From: Chloranthus sessilifolius
Lineage: Eukaryota; Streptophyta; Magnoliopsida; Chloranthales; Chloranthaceae
Length of the DNA: 64,000 nucleotides
Direction: 5' to 3'
NCBI GenBank assembly: GCA_021018995.1
Contig: CM037588.1
Coordinates: 90,122,765-90,186,764, forward strand
Numbering within the stretch: position 1 is the stretch's first letter; every line of letters begins with the position of its first letter. Positions 43,362-54,581 of the stretch are shown piece after piece. A program made the translations under genes and the position numbers. Below the pieces are notes generated by a model. The model searched no databases and was not told where the DNA came from. It saw only the letters and a program-made list of their open reading frames with translations.

Positions 43362-44654
43362 ATGGCCCCACGGTTGAGAGGACGAGGCAGAGGTAGGGAC
43401 GGACCGAGAACTGTTCGTGTGGAAGAAATAGATGAGGGCATTGGTCCTTTACGTGGAGCAGGGTTTGCTTCTGCTTCTAATGTTATTCCCTTAGGAACAA
43501 GAACAGAAAGTGGTGATGGAAAAATGGAGCAAGTGTTGGAAGCATTGGCTGCCAACGTGGCTCAACAAACTGCTGCATGAATCAACGAGTAGCGAGACCA
43601 CCTTATCAACCTGGAGGTTTTGCCAAGTTTAGGAGAATGCGACCTCCTAATTTCTCAAGTCAAACAAATCTGATTGAAGTCAAGGGTTGGATAGAGGAAA
43701 TGGAGAAAGTGTTTGAGGTGCTTCAATGCACTAATGTTGAGAAGGTGCGTTAGGCAACCTTCAAGCTTGACGGTGAAGCTAGACCTTAGTGGAAATTTGA
43801 ATAGAGACACCGTGAATAAGAATTCCCCAGTACCCCTTGGGATTGAGTTCGTTGAAACATTCAACGATAAGTACTTTCCCAAGATTGTGAGACATCAATG
43901 GGAAGTTAAATTTATAAAGTTGGAACAAGGAGCTATGACAGTGCGCGAGTATGGTGCTGAGTTTGATAGATTATCAAGATTTGGTCTGTAACACGTAGCC
44001 ACCGAGTTGATGCGAGCTTAAAAATTTTAGCTTGGCCTGAGGCCAAACCTACAGAAGGAGGTAGCTATGTGGGAATTGGAGACGTATGGGGGTGTTATAT
44101 CCAAGGCCCTCATTTCAGAAGAAGAGAATAAAAAGCAATTTGCATGGAGGGGTAGGCAGAATAAGGAGAGGTCTTTTCAGGGATATTCTAATGATCCTGA
44201 TCAGTCAAACAAGAGGGCTAGGTTCTCAAGACCTCCTAGGTACCCTACTCACTCTAGACCAGGATCGAGTTCTTATCAGAGGCCAGCGGTACCTGTGTCA
44301 TCCAGACCATTCAAATCTTTTAGTTCTTCTGCTAGTGGAGCTTTCATTGCACAGGAATCTTCTCGGGTCTCTTCATTTACTCCGGCTCCATCATGTGCAA
44401 AGTGTGGAAAGCCACACAAGACAGAGGATTGTAGGAGAGACACGGGAGCTTGTTTCAGGTGTGGCAAGATGGGCCACATGGTTAGAAATTATCCTGAGGA
44501 GAGTAAGGAAAGTAAGGAGAGAACTGGATCAGTATCCACTCAGAGATCTTCTCGACCTATTGTTCAAGGTCGAGCATATGCCGTCACAGCAACTGATGTC
44601 CTGACATCAAACGACGTCATTCAAGGTATCATTACGCTTGGAGAGTTAAATTGA
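43362..44654 (+). pseudogene. Element G gag
   Basis: Starts MAPRLRGRGRGRDGPRTVRV (43362). The capsid follows in broken frames (KGWIEEMEKVFEVLQCTNVEK near 43683-43740; FVETFNDKYFPKIVRHQWEV at 43848), and the nucleocapsid frame 44067-44654 comes last. The first knuckle is CAKCGKPHKTEDC; the second is CFRCGKMGHMVRNY, with the final cysteine changed to tyrosine (TGT/TGC to TAT). It ends GRAYAV...SNDVIQG as in element C. Stops at 43578 and others plus shifts make it dead. Confidence 0.87.
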
Positions 44655-44770
44655 TTCATGGATATTCATATACTATAGCATGTTTTGATGATTTTATACA
44701 TAGAGATATTAGTGACTGTTGTACACTTAACCTTTTATATTTTAATATATAAACTAAAGGTACCCTTTTC

Positions 44771-45112
44771 ATGCATCGTAAAGGCAACATGAGTCAAGCA
44801 AATGCTCGTGTATTGATAGATCCCGGGTCTAGTCACTCGTTCATCACTCCTCTATTCTCTAAGAAGTTAGGCATTATTCCTGAAACCCTTAATTTTATAT
44901 TGGTTGTATCAGTCCCTACGGGAAGCTCAGTGAGCACAGATATGGTATGTCAATCAGTTATCGTGATGATTGAGGATCACAAAACGATGACCGATATGAT
45001 TATTTTGAATATGGAAGGGTTTGACATGATCCTTGGAATGGATTGGCTGTTAGCATACCATACAAGCGTGGATTGTCTTCAGATGATTGTGACCTTCCGA
45101 CCCCCAAAGTGA
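44771..45112 (+). pseudogene. Element G protease
   Basis: 113-residue frame with active site VLIDPGSSHSFITP (D17, G19) and the motif MILGMDWLLAYHTSVDC, both intact. One of the better preserved parts of G. It ends in a TGA at a point where the family continues to the [19 protein letters not shown] linker, which is seen downstream at about 45276-45330. Confidence 0.87.
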
Positions 45113-45259
45113 AAATCCTTTTGCTTTTGTGGAATCAAATCTAAAGTCACACTATTCATTTCAGCTATCTGAGTAGAGCGTATGATGAAGAATGGATGTT
45201 ATGGATATCTTGCTTACTTGCAAGATCATCAAGAGAAGACAAGGGACATCACTCTTATC

Positions 45260-46066
45260 ACAGTTGCATGTTAATACCCAGATGTTTTCCCTGAGGAATT
45301 ACTCGGATTGCCACCTGATCGAGAGATCGAGTTCGCAATCGAGTTAGCATCGGGTACTGAACCATTGTCAAAGGCTCCGTACCGAATGATGCCTGCTGAG
45401 TTAAAGGAACTGAAGGATCAACTTTAGGAGTTGTTGGATAAAGGTTTTATTAGACCAAGTGTGTCTCTCTAGGGAGCACCTATATTATTTGTGAAGAAGG
45501 ATGGTTCGATGCCGCTATGCATCGATTACCGTCAGCTGAATAAGATGAAGATTAAGAATCATTACCCGCTTCTGCGGATTGATGACCTTTTTGATCAGTT
45601 GTAAGACACAAGGTTCTTCTCAAAGATTGATCTAAGGTCGAGTTACCATCTACTTAAGATTAAGGTGGCCGACATCTCCAAGACCGTGTTCTGCACGAGA
45701 TATGGTCATTATGAGTTCCTGGTCATGCCTTTTGGGCTAACAAACACACCTACATCATTCATGGACTTGATAAACCGGGTATTCAAGCCACACCTCGATA
45801 AATTAGTGCTAGTTTTTGCTAATGATATCCTCATCTATTCAAAAACAAGAGAGGAACACATGCAGCATTTACGAGTTACTCTTCAAACACTCAGGGATCA
45901 CCAACTATACGCCAAACTTAGTAAGTGCGAGTTTTGGCTTGATCAAGTCAGTTTCTTAGGCCACGTTACCTCTAAGAAGGGTATAATAGTCAATCCTATA
46001 AAGATCGAATCTGTAGTGAATTAGGAGCAACTGAAGACAATAACGAACGCCCGTAGTTTCTTTGGC
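45260..46066 (+). pseudogene. Element G reverse transcriptase
   Basis: Readable in one main frame with stops: [20 protein letters not shown], then [52 protein letters not shown], then frame 45665-46024 with [20 protein letters not shown]. The catalytic box is [13 protein letters not shown] has become A-N-D, so activity would be lost. In-frame stops lie at 45425 and 45470 (TAG), 45602 (TAA) and 46022 (TAG), at places where the family has Gln or Trp. Confidence 0.9.
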
Positions 46067-46640
46067 TTGGCGAGATACTATAGACGATTTATAGAAGGGT
46101 TCTCTAAACTCTCAGGTCCACTTACTCAGCTTACAAAAGAGAATGCTAAGTTTGATTGGACGGAGCAGTGTGAGAAGAGTTTCCAAGAACTCAAGATGCG
46201 TTTAATTATAGCACCAATGCTAGCTATACCTTCTGGTGGAGGAGGTTTTACAATATACAGTGACACGTCTTATAGTGGATTGGGTCGTGTACTCAATCAA
46301 GATAAGAAAGTTATCACTTACAGCTCTAGACAACTCAAAGACCATGAGAAGAACAATCCCACTCATGATTTGGAGTTAGCAACGGTAATTTACGCTTTGA
46401 AGATCTAGATGCACTATCTGTGCGGTGAGACGTTTAATATCTTTACCGATCATAAAAGCCTCAAGTACCTTTTTACTTAGAAGGACTTGATCATACAACA
46501 GTGATGATGGATAGAGTTCTTGAAAGATTATGATTATTCCATCCAATATCACCTTAGGAAGGCTAATGTACTGGTGGATGCTTTGAGTCGGAAGTCTTCG
46601 GCTTAGTTATCGCACCTCATTACGAGAGTACATCGATGGC
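46067..46640 (+). pseudogene. Element G RNase H
   Basis: Frame 46067-46408 starts [20 protein letters not shown] and has the RNase H residues D (YSDTS), E (HDLELA), and after stops at 46406 and 46478 D (FTDHKSL) and D (LVDALSRK). Stops are TAG in place of Trp or Gln, one TGA near 46500 in place of Arg, and TAG at 46604. Confidence 0.88.
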
Positions 46641-46654
46641 ACTTACTTGAGGTT

Positions 46655-47990
46655 ATGGCCTTGTGTGATACAAGGTTTGACGTTAAAGGTTTAGGCGCAT
46701 TGATGGCCACCCTTGTTATCAGGCTAACACTATTTAAAAATATTCGCAAACTTCAAATGGTTGATGATGAGCTTATGACCATTAGATTGGGAGTGATCAG
46801 CGGAACCCGAGAAAATTTCTCCATCAGGGAGGATGGTACTTTGTTGTTTCGGGATAGAGTGTGCATACCTACCAGCATTGAGCTTCGGGACACCATTTTA
46901 GAGGAAGCTCATAAATTAATGTACGCTTTATATCCTGGAGTACCAAGATGTATTAAGACTTGAAGAAAAGCTTCTAGTGGAGAGGCTTGAAGAAGGATGT
47001 TGCAGAGTATGTGTCCAAATGCTTAATCTGCCAGCAAGTAAAAGTAGATCATTGAAATCCGGCGGGATTGTTGCAACCATTGCCGATACCTGACTGGAAA
47101 TGGAAAGCCATTTTTATGGATTTTATATTGGGGTTGCCAAAGACGGTGAGGAAACACAATGCCATCTGGGTTATTGTGGATAGACTGACCAAGTTTGCAT
47201 ATTTTCTGTCGTATAGTACTTCATATACTACCGATAAGCTTGCAAAATTGTATCTTAAAGAGATAGTTAGACTTCATGGCATACCAATCAGTATTGTAAC
47301 TGATCACGATCCACTCTACACATCTTTATTCTGACGGAGATTCCAAGAAGGCATGGGGTTCAAACTTGATTTCAGCTCAGCGTTTCATCCTCAGACAGAT
47401 GGGCAGACTGAAAGAGTGAACCAGATCATAGAAGACATATTGCGTGCGTGCATGTTAGATTTTCATGGGTCATGGGATCAATATTTGCCTCTGATTGAGT
47501 TCGCATATATTAATAGCTATCAGTCCAACATTGGCATGGCTCCCTACGAAGCCTTATATGGACGATGATGCAGATCTCCTTTGAATTGGGAGGAAGTGGG
47601 TGAGAAACTTATTCTGGGACCTGATATCATGGATAGTACAATTGAGACGATTCGGTTGATCCGCAAGAGATTACGAGTTGCTCAAAGTCGCCAGAAAAGT
47701 TATGTCGATTTTCATCGAATGCAAGCTGAGTTTTAGGTATACTTGATTGTGTTCAATGCCTTAGGTTTTCCTTATCTACTCAATTTGTATAAAGTTAATA
47801 CCTATTTGCAGGTAGGAGACAAGGTCATTGTCAAGATCTCACCAACAAAGGGCGTGATGTATTTTGGAAAACGTGGAAAGCTAAGTCCACATTACATTAG
47901 ACCTTTTGAAGTGCTGGGCTAGGTTGGAGAAGTCATGTATCAGATTACGCTGCCCCCTTAGCTGGCAAGCATTCATAACGTATTCCATGT
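46655..47990 (+). pseudogene. Element G integrase with intron-like insert
   Basis: The zinc domain begins in 46655-46963 (EEAHKLMYALYPG, the second His replaced by Tyr) and continues after a frame change (CLICQQVK near 47020). The core is read in 47068-47334 and 47353-47568: [24 protein letters not shown], so the D, D and E residues survive. Stops interrupt at 46975, 47054, 47333 and 47566. The GPF domain follows a 75-bp insert at 47737-47811, starting VGDKVIVKISPTKG and including LSPHYIRPFEV (G of GPF replaced by R). Confidence 0.88.
47737..47811 (+). other. 75-bp GT-AG intron-like insert in G integrase
   Basis: Sequence begins GTATACTTG and ends with a pyrimidine-leaning tract CCTATTTGCAG. 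Removing it joins the integrase linker (..QAEF, one decayed codon) to VGDKVIVK exactly as in element C, which has no insert. The 5-bp AGGTA is present at both ends (47735-47739 and 47810-47814), and the insert length is a multiple of three. It may be a spliceosomal intron gained in this lineage or a small insertion with a target duplication. Confidence 0.65.
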
Positions 47991-47994
47991 TTAT

Positions 47995-48240
47995 ATGCTG
48001 AAGAAATACATGAAAGATCCAACCCATGTCTTGGATTTTCAACCGATTGAACTTCAAGAGGATCTGACTCTGATAGAGGAGCCTATGCAGATTCTGGGCC
48101 ATAAAGAGCAGGTATTACGGACTAAGCTGATTCCACTTGTGATAGTAAAGTGGCAGAATCATTCTTCTGTAGAGGCTACCTGGGAGCACGCGAAGCTAAA
48201 TTTCGTGAGCAATACCCGCAGTTGTTTCATTGAGTTGTGA
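47995..48240 (+). pseudogene. Element G chromodomain
   Basis: Frame with MLKKYMKDPTHVLDFQPIEL, EEPMQILGHKEQVLRTK and the core VKWQNHSSVEATWEH, parallel to 30790-31005 in element C. The final part is shifted after EATWEHA, so the usual REKFPQLF-like end is lost. Confidence 0.85.
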
Positions 48241-48982
48241 GGTAAATTTTAATTTTAAATTATAACTTTTGCTTGTGCAATATTCTTTGATTAATACAGT
48301 TAAGAGCATGCTAGATTCATATATTTTGCATATAATACTAGTGTAGCATTGCAAAATAATCTATGGTTCATAATACGGAGTTACCAGGTATTTCCAAAAC
48401 TGTAATTTTGGGAAACAGCTTGCTGTCAAAGCTGATCGATCAAATTGAGGATTTGATCGATCAAATGCTAATCCGATCGATCAAATGGAAACGTTGATCG
48501 ATCAAATAAATTTTTGCTTTGTTCTATTTTAGAACTCTCCGATCGATCAAATTGAGAAATTGATCGATCAAAATGGAAATCCGATCGATCAACTTAAGGA
48601 TTGATCTATCAAATTTTTCGGGTTAGGGCATTTTATTTTGAAATTTGATAGATCAAATTTGTACATTGATAGATCGAATTTGTCGATTTAAGTTGTATTT
48701 GGGTTTTATTTTACCCATTGTATGATCGAAGAAACCAATCTTTCGAAGTGTTCTTGCATCCTTTGGGTTCGAAGTGATATTCTGACTACTTCCGGCTGAT
48801 GGTGCGTCGCATTTTCACTCTGTGGATTGCGTGTGATCATTTCTCATGGTAAACCCTAAATTTCTCTATTTCTTTTGTGGTTTTTGTGTATTTTTCCACT
48901 TTTCAAATATGGGACCGTGAACCAAGAATGCTTCGCTTAAGGTTCCTAGTTTGCGGGTTCGTGCACCTGTACTGCCAATTTG
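48241..48982 (+). other. Element G 3' region with GATCGATCAAAT array
   Basis: AT-rich and non-coding. A second array of GATCGATCAAAT copies lies at 48433-48675 (about eleven copies), although I cannot align this region with the start of G's 5' LTR, and no polypurine tract is evident. It is probably 3' UTR, cut by element H at 48983. Confidence 0.65.
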
Positions 48983-49703
48983 TGCAACTGTGGGATTCAT
49001 AACGATCTCGCCGTAGCGATGCGCTCGCTTGCAAAAAATATAGAGTCGCCACCCAGAGCTTTCGGTGTCCCGAGAAACCTAGTTTATTTTTATGAGAACC
49101 GAAGTACTAAAAGTATGACTCTAAATCCGGTCCACACCAAAGGCTCTTGGGTAGGGGGCTTCGGTTATCAATCGGGAAGGTGTTAGGCACCTGATCAACC
49201 CGCTTAAAGCGGTCTCTACTAATGGCCAAAAATAAAATGAAGTAAAAGAAAAGAAAATAGCTTCCTCTTGCCCAAAAGGGCTTTGAATCCTATTTGTGCC
49301 CCTCCGTCCCTACCGAAAGTCGGTGGCGTAACGGCATAAATGGGAGGATGGAGGGAGCTAGAAAGAGATAGGAGAAGAAAGGGGAGAGCCGTAGCCCTCG
49401 GGCCCTTGTAGCACCGTAGGAGAGCCTTGTGTGGCTTGCTTTGATGAGCTCTTGAAGGCTTGTATGGTGGAAAGAGGGGTTCTAACCTCTAAGGCTTTCT
49501 TGCTATGAAGTAGAGAGGGAAGGTAAATGGGTAGCATATACCTAAACTAAGGGATCTAAGGTGAAAAATATCACTCAAAGGAGGTTTTGAAATTATAAAT
49601 TTTGTATGGAAAGTGTGCACGAAAGGGAGAAAGATCTTCTCACTTTAAGCTCTTTCTCTCTTAGGCCAAAATTCTCAACCATTAAACCAAGGGGTGGGGT
49701 CTC

Positions 49704-49711
49704 TATTTATA
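49704..49711 (-). promoter_or_regulatory. Putative TATA box in H LTR
   Basis: Minus-strand TATAAATA preceded by CCC and followed by GAG, a typical plant LTR promoter context. Confidence 0.6.
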
Positions 49712-49989
49712 GGGAATGAGTGGGTTAGGAGGGTGTTTAGATGCTAATCAAGGTTAGAAATTAGGTAATCTAGCATCTAAGGTTTACTAGGGTTTCAAGG
49801 GTTTAGAGAAGTTTGAAGATGGGCTCTAATGGTAGATGATGGGTTAATGGTTTAGATCACTTATGGGTTGCAAATAAGTGTAAAAGGGTGCAATAAAGTT
49901 ATAAAAACACACCCCAAGGATTAAAGTGTTCAATAAGTCAAACCCTAATCATGATTTCCGGGGTAAAATTCAGAGGTTACTGTTCATAT

Positions 49990-50212
49990 GCCTGGCGCAA
50001 CTAATAGTTGCACCAGGCAAATATACAATAAAACACTTTTATACAGTAGCCTGGAAGTTGGCTTCGCGAGGGGTGGGGAGACCTATTTATACCTGGTGCA
50101 ACTATTAGTTACGCCAGGCCATTTCTAGGGGAAAAAAGCCTAGCGCAACTATTAGTTGCGCAAGGCAAATTCTAGGGGAAAATGGCTTGGCGCAACTATT
50201 AGTCGCGTCAGG
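49990..50212. repeat. GCAACTA(A/T)TAGTTGC palindromes in H LTR
   Basis: Four copies. The 29-bp copy at 49990-50018 pairs in 13 of 14 positions around its centre. Copies near 50092, 50138 and 50184 are spaced 46 bp apart and separated by TTCTAGGGGAAAA-like spacers. Confidence 0.9.
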
Positions 50213-50585
50213 CAAAAATTCCTTCAAAATGATCTGATTTTCAAATGGTCATAACTTTTGATATATAACTCCAATTGAGGTGATTTTTGACTTGTTGGAA
50301 AGCTAGAGAAGTCCATTTTCCAATGGGATATAACTCAACTCCTGAAGAGGTCTCTATAAATTTGGTACGCCTCTTTCCAACCGCTGCTCGGGAGGGTTTG
50401 ACACTAGTCCAGGAAAGGGTTCTAATGAGTTTGGGAAGGATAGGGTTGATTCCTAAGGGTTCAGGAAGGTTCCTAAGGGTTTAGAAAGATTTCTAAGGAT
50501 TTTATACATGCCATCAAAAGCTCAGAAGTGCACCTCTCTCGAAATATGTTTCGATCGAGCCTTGGACTAAATTTGAGTGTCTACA

Positions 50586-50600
50586 GATGCCCCTCTTTTG
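50586..50600 (-). other. Element H polypurine tract
   Basis: Minus-strand CAAAAGAGGGGCATC directly before the LTR start TGTAGACAC; the AGAGGGGCA core is typical of Tat/Ogre elements. Confidence 0.88.
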
Positions 50601-53330
50601 TATCCGATCATTAATGATCGAATGCCAATGAAAAGAGACATCCGAAGAGGCCCAAGGCACTACTGACGGGTCTGCTGCATTCAGAACATACTTCAAACAT
50701 CAGATGAGTAACACGGTGGGAAAACAAAAGCCCTGGATGTCAGGCTAAACATTCATTTCTCGAGGTTTTCGGTTCTCAAGCACTTAGCGACATTACTGGG
50801 CATAACCGAGGTGGAATGAGTTGCGAACTCTCTATAGTCGGGAAAGACATTCTCTTCTCGGGATGATTTGAAGGTATTTAATGTTTAAGATTCATTCTGA
50901 ATGCAACAACTTCGTAAGTAAGAGGGGTGATTGACCCACATTCAAAGATAGTCACAAAGTAAACATACGCAAGGCTCCACAGTTTGCGTCCTATCCTACG
51001 AGGCATTTGATTGCCCCATCCGACTATTCGTGGGTGCCCCTATTGAAAGCAGGGTTCGAGGTCTTTGGGGGAACCCATCGATCCTGAAGTTTATTTAGTA
51101 TGACTGCCCGAGCAAAGTGAATAGATGTCACAACGCTTTTTAGGAGTGCATGCCATTTTCGAAAGCATGCCTTAGATTAACATGACCTAGAGCATCCAGC
51201 TTTGATTATCTTGAATAGATCCAATCAAATATTGGGGTATCCCCATGAAGGGACATCCAATCTTGATCTCTACTGAAAATGATCATAAATATCAATTAAC
51301 TATGCATAATCATGCACCCATCAGGGGCAATAAGCAATAACAAAGGCGATGGAAGCTCCGACTCGGACTCGCCCGATTATAATTTACGGGGACAAACGAC
51401 CATCATACGATATACCAGAGGCGCATACACTTTACAGGATACCGTTGCTAAAAATGAACCTTTCTGAATGCATGGTTACACATAGTTTGATTAATACGTA
51501 ATCTCATTCTCAACAGGCTGGTCTCAACCAATGATTGACCTTTTCCAATGGAGAATATGAAGCTTAAGACACTTAAGTTTACATGAATCCTAAACAGAGT
51601 GCTTAGCTCGAAGATATAGTAGTGGAGCCAACCTGATCAAAATATTGACCGTTTGATCGAGATTGACACCGTTGCTCCTACTTTAAAGTAGGATCCAGAA
51701 TCCAAGGCGTACTTTAGACTTAGGACGCTACTATAGCACAGTGGTGTTGCTGATAAAATATCGACATTTTACCGCATCGAAACACGCATGTGCGTAGCTC
51801 TGTTGGGAAGCACAGATTTATTTTTTCTTTTTCAAAATAATTTTCTCTCTCCTTTTTTTGAATAGACTTGACGTCAATGGTGAGATGCTTCATCTGATAT
51901 GTCCATCGCTGAGAAGTTGCCCACTTTGAGGCTTTGGACTGTGTGATGTTCCTGCATATTCTCGAGAAAAGGTCAGTCCCTTTTTTGTTTATACATATAA
52001 AGAAAATTCATCATAAACAACAAAAGGAAAAGTAGATTTCTACCTATATTTTTTCATTTTCAATATATTTTTTTGAATTTTTATTTTCGGAGATTTTTTG
52101 CTATTTTTCTTCATTTTTGAGATTGAAATATGATGCTAGAAATATGAGTAGAAATATATGCACATTTTTTTGGTATTTGGATTTTTCTTGATTTTTTATT
52201 TTTGGCTTTCTCTCTCTTTTTTTTTTATGCCTTGACAGTGAGATGGAGTAACGGGTCCCATTTTGAGCATAGTCGAACTCTTTCATGCAGTCGGACCTGA
52301 GTGAGTTTCCAGATTTTACTAAGGCCGGAACGTTGATATCTTTGGATTGAGTTAAACCTTTCTCCTTGCCTCGGGTCATATGTTTGACGGTGTGGTTTCA
52401 CAAAGATAATTTTGGTCAGGACTCGATTCGAACTAGCATGAGCAGCCCAGTCGGACAAGAGGGTACATGAAGAGTAATAAAAGGGTTCCTCAAACGTCAA
52501 TCTTCTCAATCAGTCCAAACCTTCTTTTTCAAATCTTTCTCTCTTTTTTTTTTTATATATATTTATTTATCTCCTTTTTTTAATCATGGTGCCCTTTTGG
52601 GTTTTCACCACGTCCATGGGTTTACCTCTCTTACCCCAAGTGCCCTTTCGGGTTTTCACCTGGTCCGCTCAAGCTTGCTGTTTTTACCCATAATGCCCTT
52701 TCGAGTTTTCACCACGTCCAACTTGCTTTGAGCTTGTATTTTTATTTTTATTTTTTTTTCTTTTTTTATTCTTTCATTTTTTTAAAAGCCACGACATAGA
52801 CGTCGATTCTGTCATAGCCGGCTAGATGGGCTTCTGGTGTTGTCTCACAACTTAGCTCGTGTTGACTTAATAGATATTATGATTGCTTGTGAACCTAAAA
52901 AGAGGGCTTCCTTCAGGGTGTAGCTTGGCCATGGGTTAGGTTAGGATTTGAAGGTATGCTAGGCTAAAAGGTTTCCTTGATACAGCTTCAGTTTTCTCAA
53001 CATACTTTTTCCCTTGGGGGTTTTTACTGTACATGCCCCGTGATTCTTCTTTTTTTTTTATTTCATTTCAGGCAATCTCTTTTTGGGGTTTTGCTTTTCT
53101 GATTTTTTTTAGATTTTGATAGTAACTTTACTTCCCCTTTTTTATATATGTACACACATTTTTTTGGGGAAGGGGATTATTGAAAGAAAGGCCCAGGCTC
53201 AAATGGGGTAGCAAGGGATATCATCATTTTTAGAGATGCTTTCTGGCTACTGTGTTTGGAATGATGGCCTCTTTTGGGTGGTTCTTAAGCAGTCACGTAT
53301 CTGTTTCACTAATACTTACCTTGACGTGAT
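50601..53330 (-). other. Element H 3' UTR
   Basis: 2.7 kb with no gene recognised. T-rich on the plus strand from 51810 to 53160. Three copies of TGCCCTTT(C/T)GGGTTTTCACC at 52588-52712 are spaced about 50 bp apart. Open frames here (52101-52509) are low-complexity and lack domains. Confidence 0.7.
52588..52712. repeat. Threefold repeat with GGTGAAAACCC (minus) in H 3' UTR
   Basis: Sense strand GGTGAAAACCCGAAAGGGCA three times, with ACGTGG or CCAGG before it. The AACCC..AAAGGG halves can pair as a short hairpin. A weaker relative lies near 53010-53040. Confidence 0.75.
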
Positions 53331-53339
53331 AGACTAAGG

Positions 53340-54530
53340 GTAGAACTGTCAGACGTATCCAGCGTTGATGGGCTCAAGAAGATGATCTCTGTCTATAGTG
53401 GCGAGGCGGATGGCGTATCTCGGTAGCACCTCTCGAACGACATAAGGTCCTTCCCAGTTCAGCTTGAACTTGCCTCTCGGATTGGCATGGAGGGATGGAA
53501 AGATCTTCTTCAGTACAATGTCTCCCACCTTTAGATCTCAACCGCGGACACATTTATTATAAGCGTGTGCGATTCGCTCCTGGTAAACTTGAGTATGACA
53601 CAAGGCTAGGAGCCTTTTCTCATCTAGTAAGTTCAGCTGATCAAAGCGTGATCTCTCTCTCTCTGCTTCGGGTAAGCTAGATTCCATGAGGATTCAGAGT
53701 GAGGGTACCTCAATCTCAACTGGTAGGATGGCCTCAGTTCCATGCACAAGGGAGAATGGTGTTTCCCCTGTAGCGGTACGGATCGACGTTCTGTAGGCCC
53801 ATAAGGCAAATGGCAGCATTTCATTTCAATCTCGATAAGTGACGACCATTTTCTCAAGTATGCAGACGACCGTCTTGTTGGCAGCTTCCACGGCTCCATT
53901 AGTTTGAGGCCGATAAGGTGACAACCGATGATGCTTGATCTGGTATTGCTTACAGAAGGCTCTGATACACTTATTTGCGAAATTGGTGCCATTATCCGTG
54001 ATGATATCTTTGAGTATTCCAAATTGGCACACAATATTACTCTTGAGGAACTTCTCGACGTGACTGGCCATGATGTTGGCATATGATGCCGCTTCTACCC
54101 ACTTAGTGAAGTATTCAATGGCGACGAGAATGAACCGATGTCCATTTGATGCTTTCGGATTAATCATTCCAACAATGTCAAGGCCCCAGGTAGTAAATGG
54201 CCAAGGAGTGGTCATGCAGTGTAGATCGATGGCAAGAGAATGTATCAGACTAGAGTGTTCCTGACACTTGTAGCATTTCTGAATATGTTTGTAGCAATCT
54301 GATTCCATAGTGGTCCAAAAGTATCCCTACCGCAGAATTTTCTTAGGAAGCATGCGACCGCTGACTTGGGCTCCGCATACTCCTTCGTGGATCTCCTTCA
54401 TAATATTGATTGCTTCACTTTCTGTAAGGCACCTGAGTAAGATGTTATTGTACGACCACTTGTACAGGCAATCTCCACAAATGACGTAGCCTGCTGCTAA
54501 ATGCTGGATGGTTCGTCGGTCCATCTTGGA
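53340..54530 (-). pseudogene. Element H integrase
   Basis: Zinc-domain part in 54327-54524 (EIHEGVCGAQVSGRMLPKKI, with C and H spacing of the family) and 53826-54308. The latter has C12 and C15, then catalytic D44 (WGLDIVG), D105 (TDNGTNF) and E141 (NGAVEAANK), with the correct 35-residue spacing. The C-terminal part continues in frame 53633-54082 after a shift ([19 protein letters not shown]), then decayed pieces to about 53340 with RNLKVGD-like and PGGAT-like motifs. No chromodomain, as expected for Tat/Ogre. Confidence 0.88.
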
Positions 54531-54581
54531 TGTTCCCTCAGGGAAAGTTAGGGTCTCGAGGAAATTTTTGATATCTGGGAA

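Larger units (their letters stand above)
26920..48982 (+). mobile_element. Element G: decayed plus-strand chromovirus, interrupted by F and H
   Basis: Begins TGTAATGACT inside E's LTR. The 5' LTR is 26920-27188 plus 40532-43250 (solo LTR F lies between). An iMet-like PBS (43255-43266), gag, protease, RT, RNase H, integrase and chromodomain follow to 48240. Element H interrupts the region after pol at 48983, and the 3' LTR has not been reached by then. More than a dozen in-frame stops make it non-functional; most are TAG. Confidence 0.85.
48983..50585 (-). repeat. Element H 3' LTR (1603 bp)
   Basis: Plus-strand TGCAACTGTG...GTGTCTACA, so minus-strand TGTAGACAC...TTGCA. It aligns closely with 63383-64000. 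Short frames at 48980-49186 and 63419-63634 are the same LTR translated and are not genes. The bases before it are ATTTG; the matching TSD is outside the window. Confidence 0.93.

Noticed and set aside
49030..49045. GAGTCGCCACC in H's LTR, resembling the tRNA-Arg end
   Set aside because: Inside the LTR and in both copies, not at an LTR border; the true PBS is 63361-63378.
48980..49186. Conserved short frame, repeated at 63419-63634
   Set aside because: The conservation is explained by the two LTR copies of element H; antisense to the element.
52101..52509. Basic open frames in H's 3' UTR
   Set aside because: T-rich low-complexity sequence read in antisense or sense without any domain; overlapping frames contradict each other.
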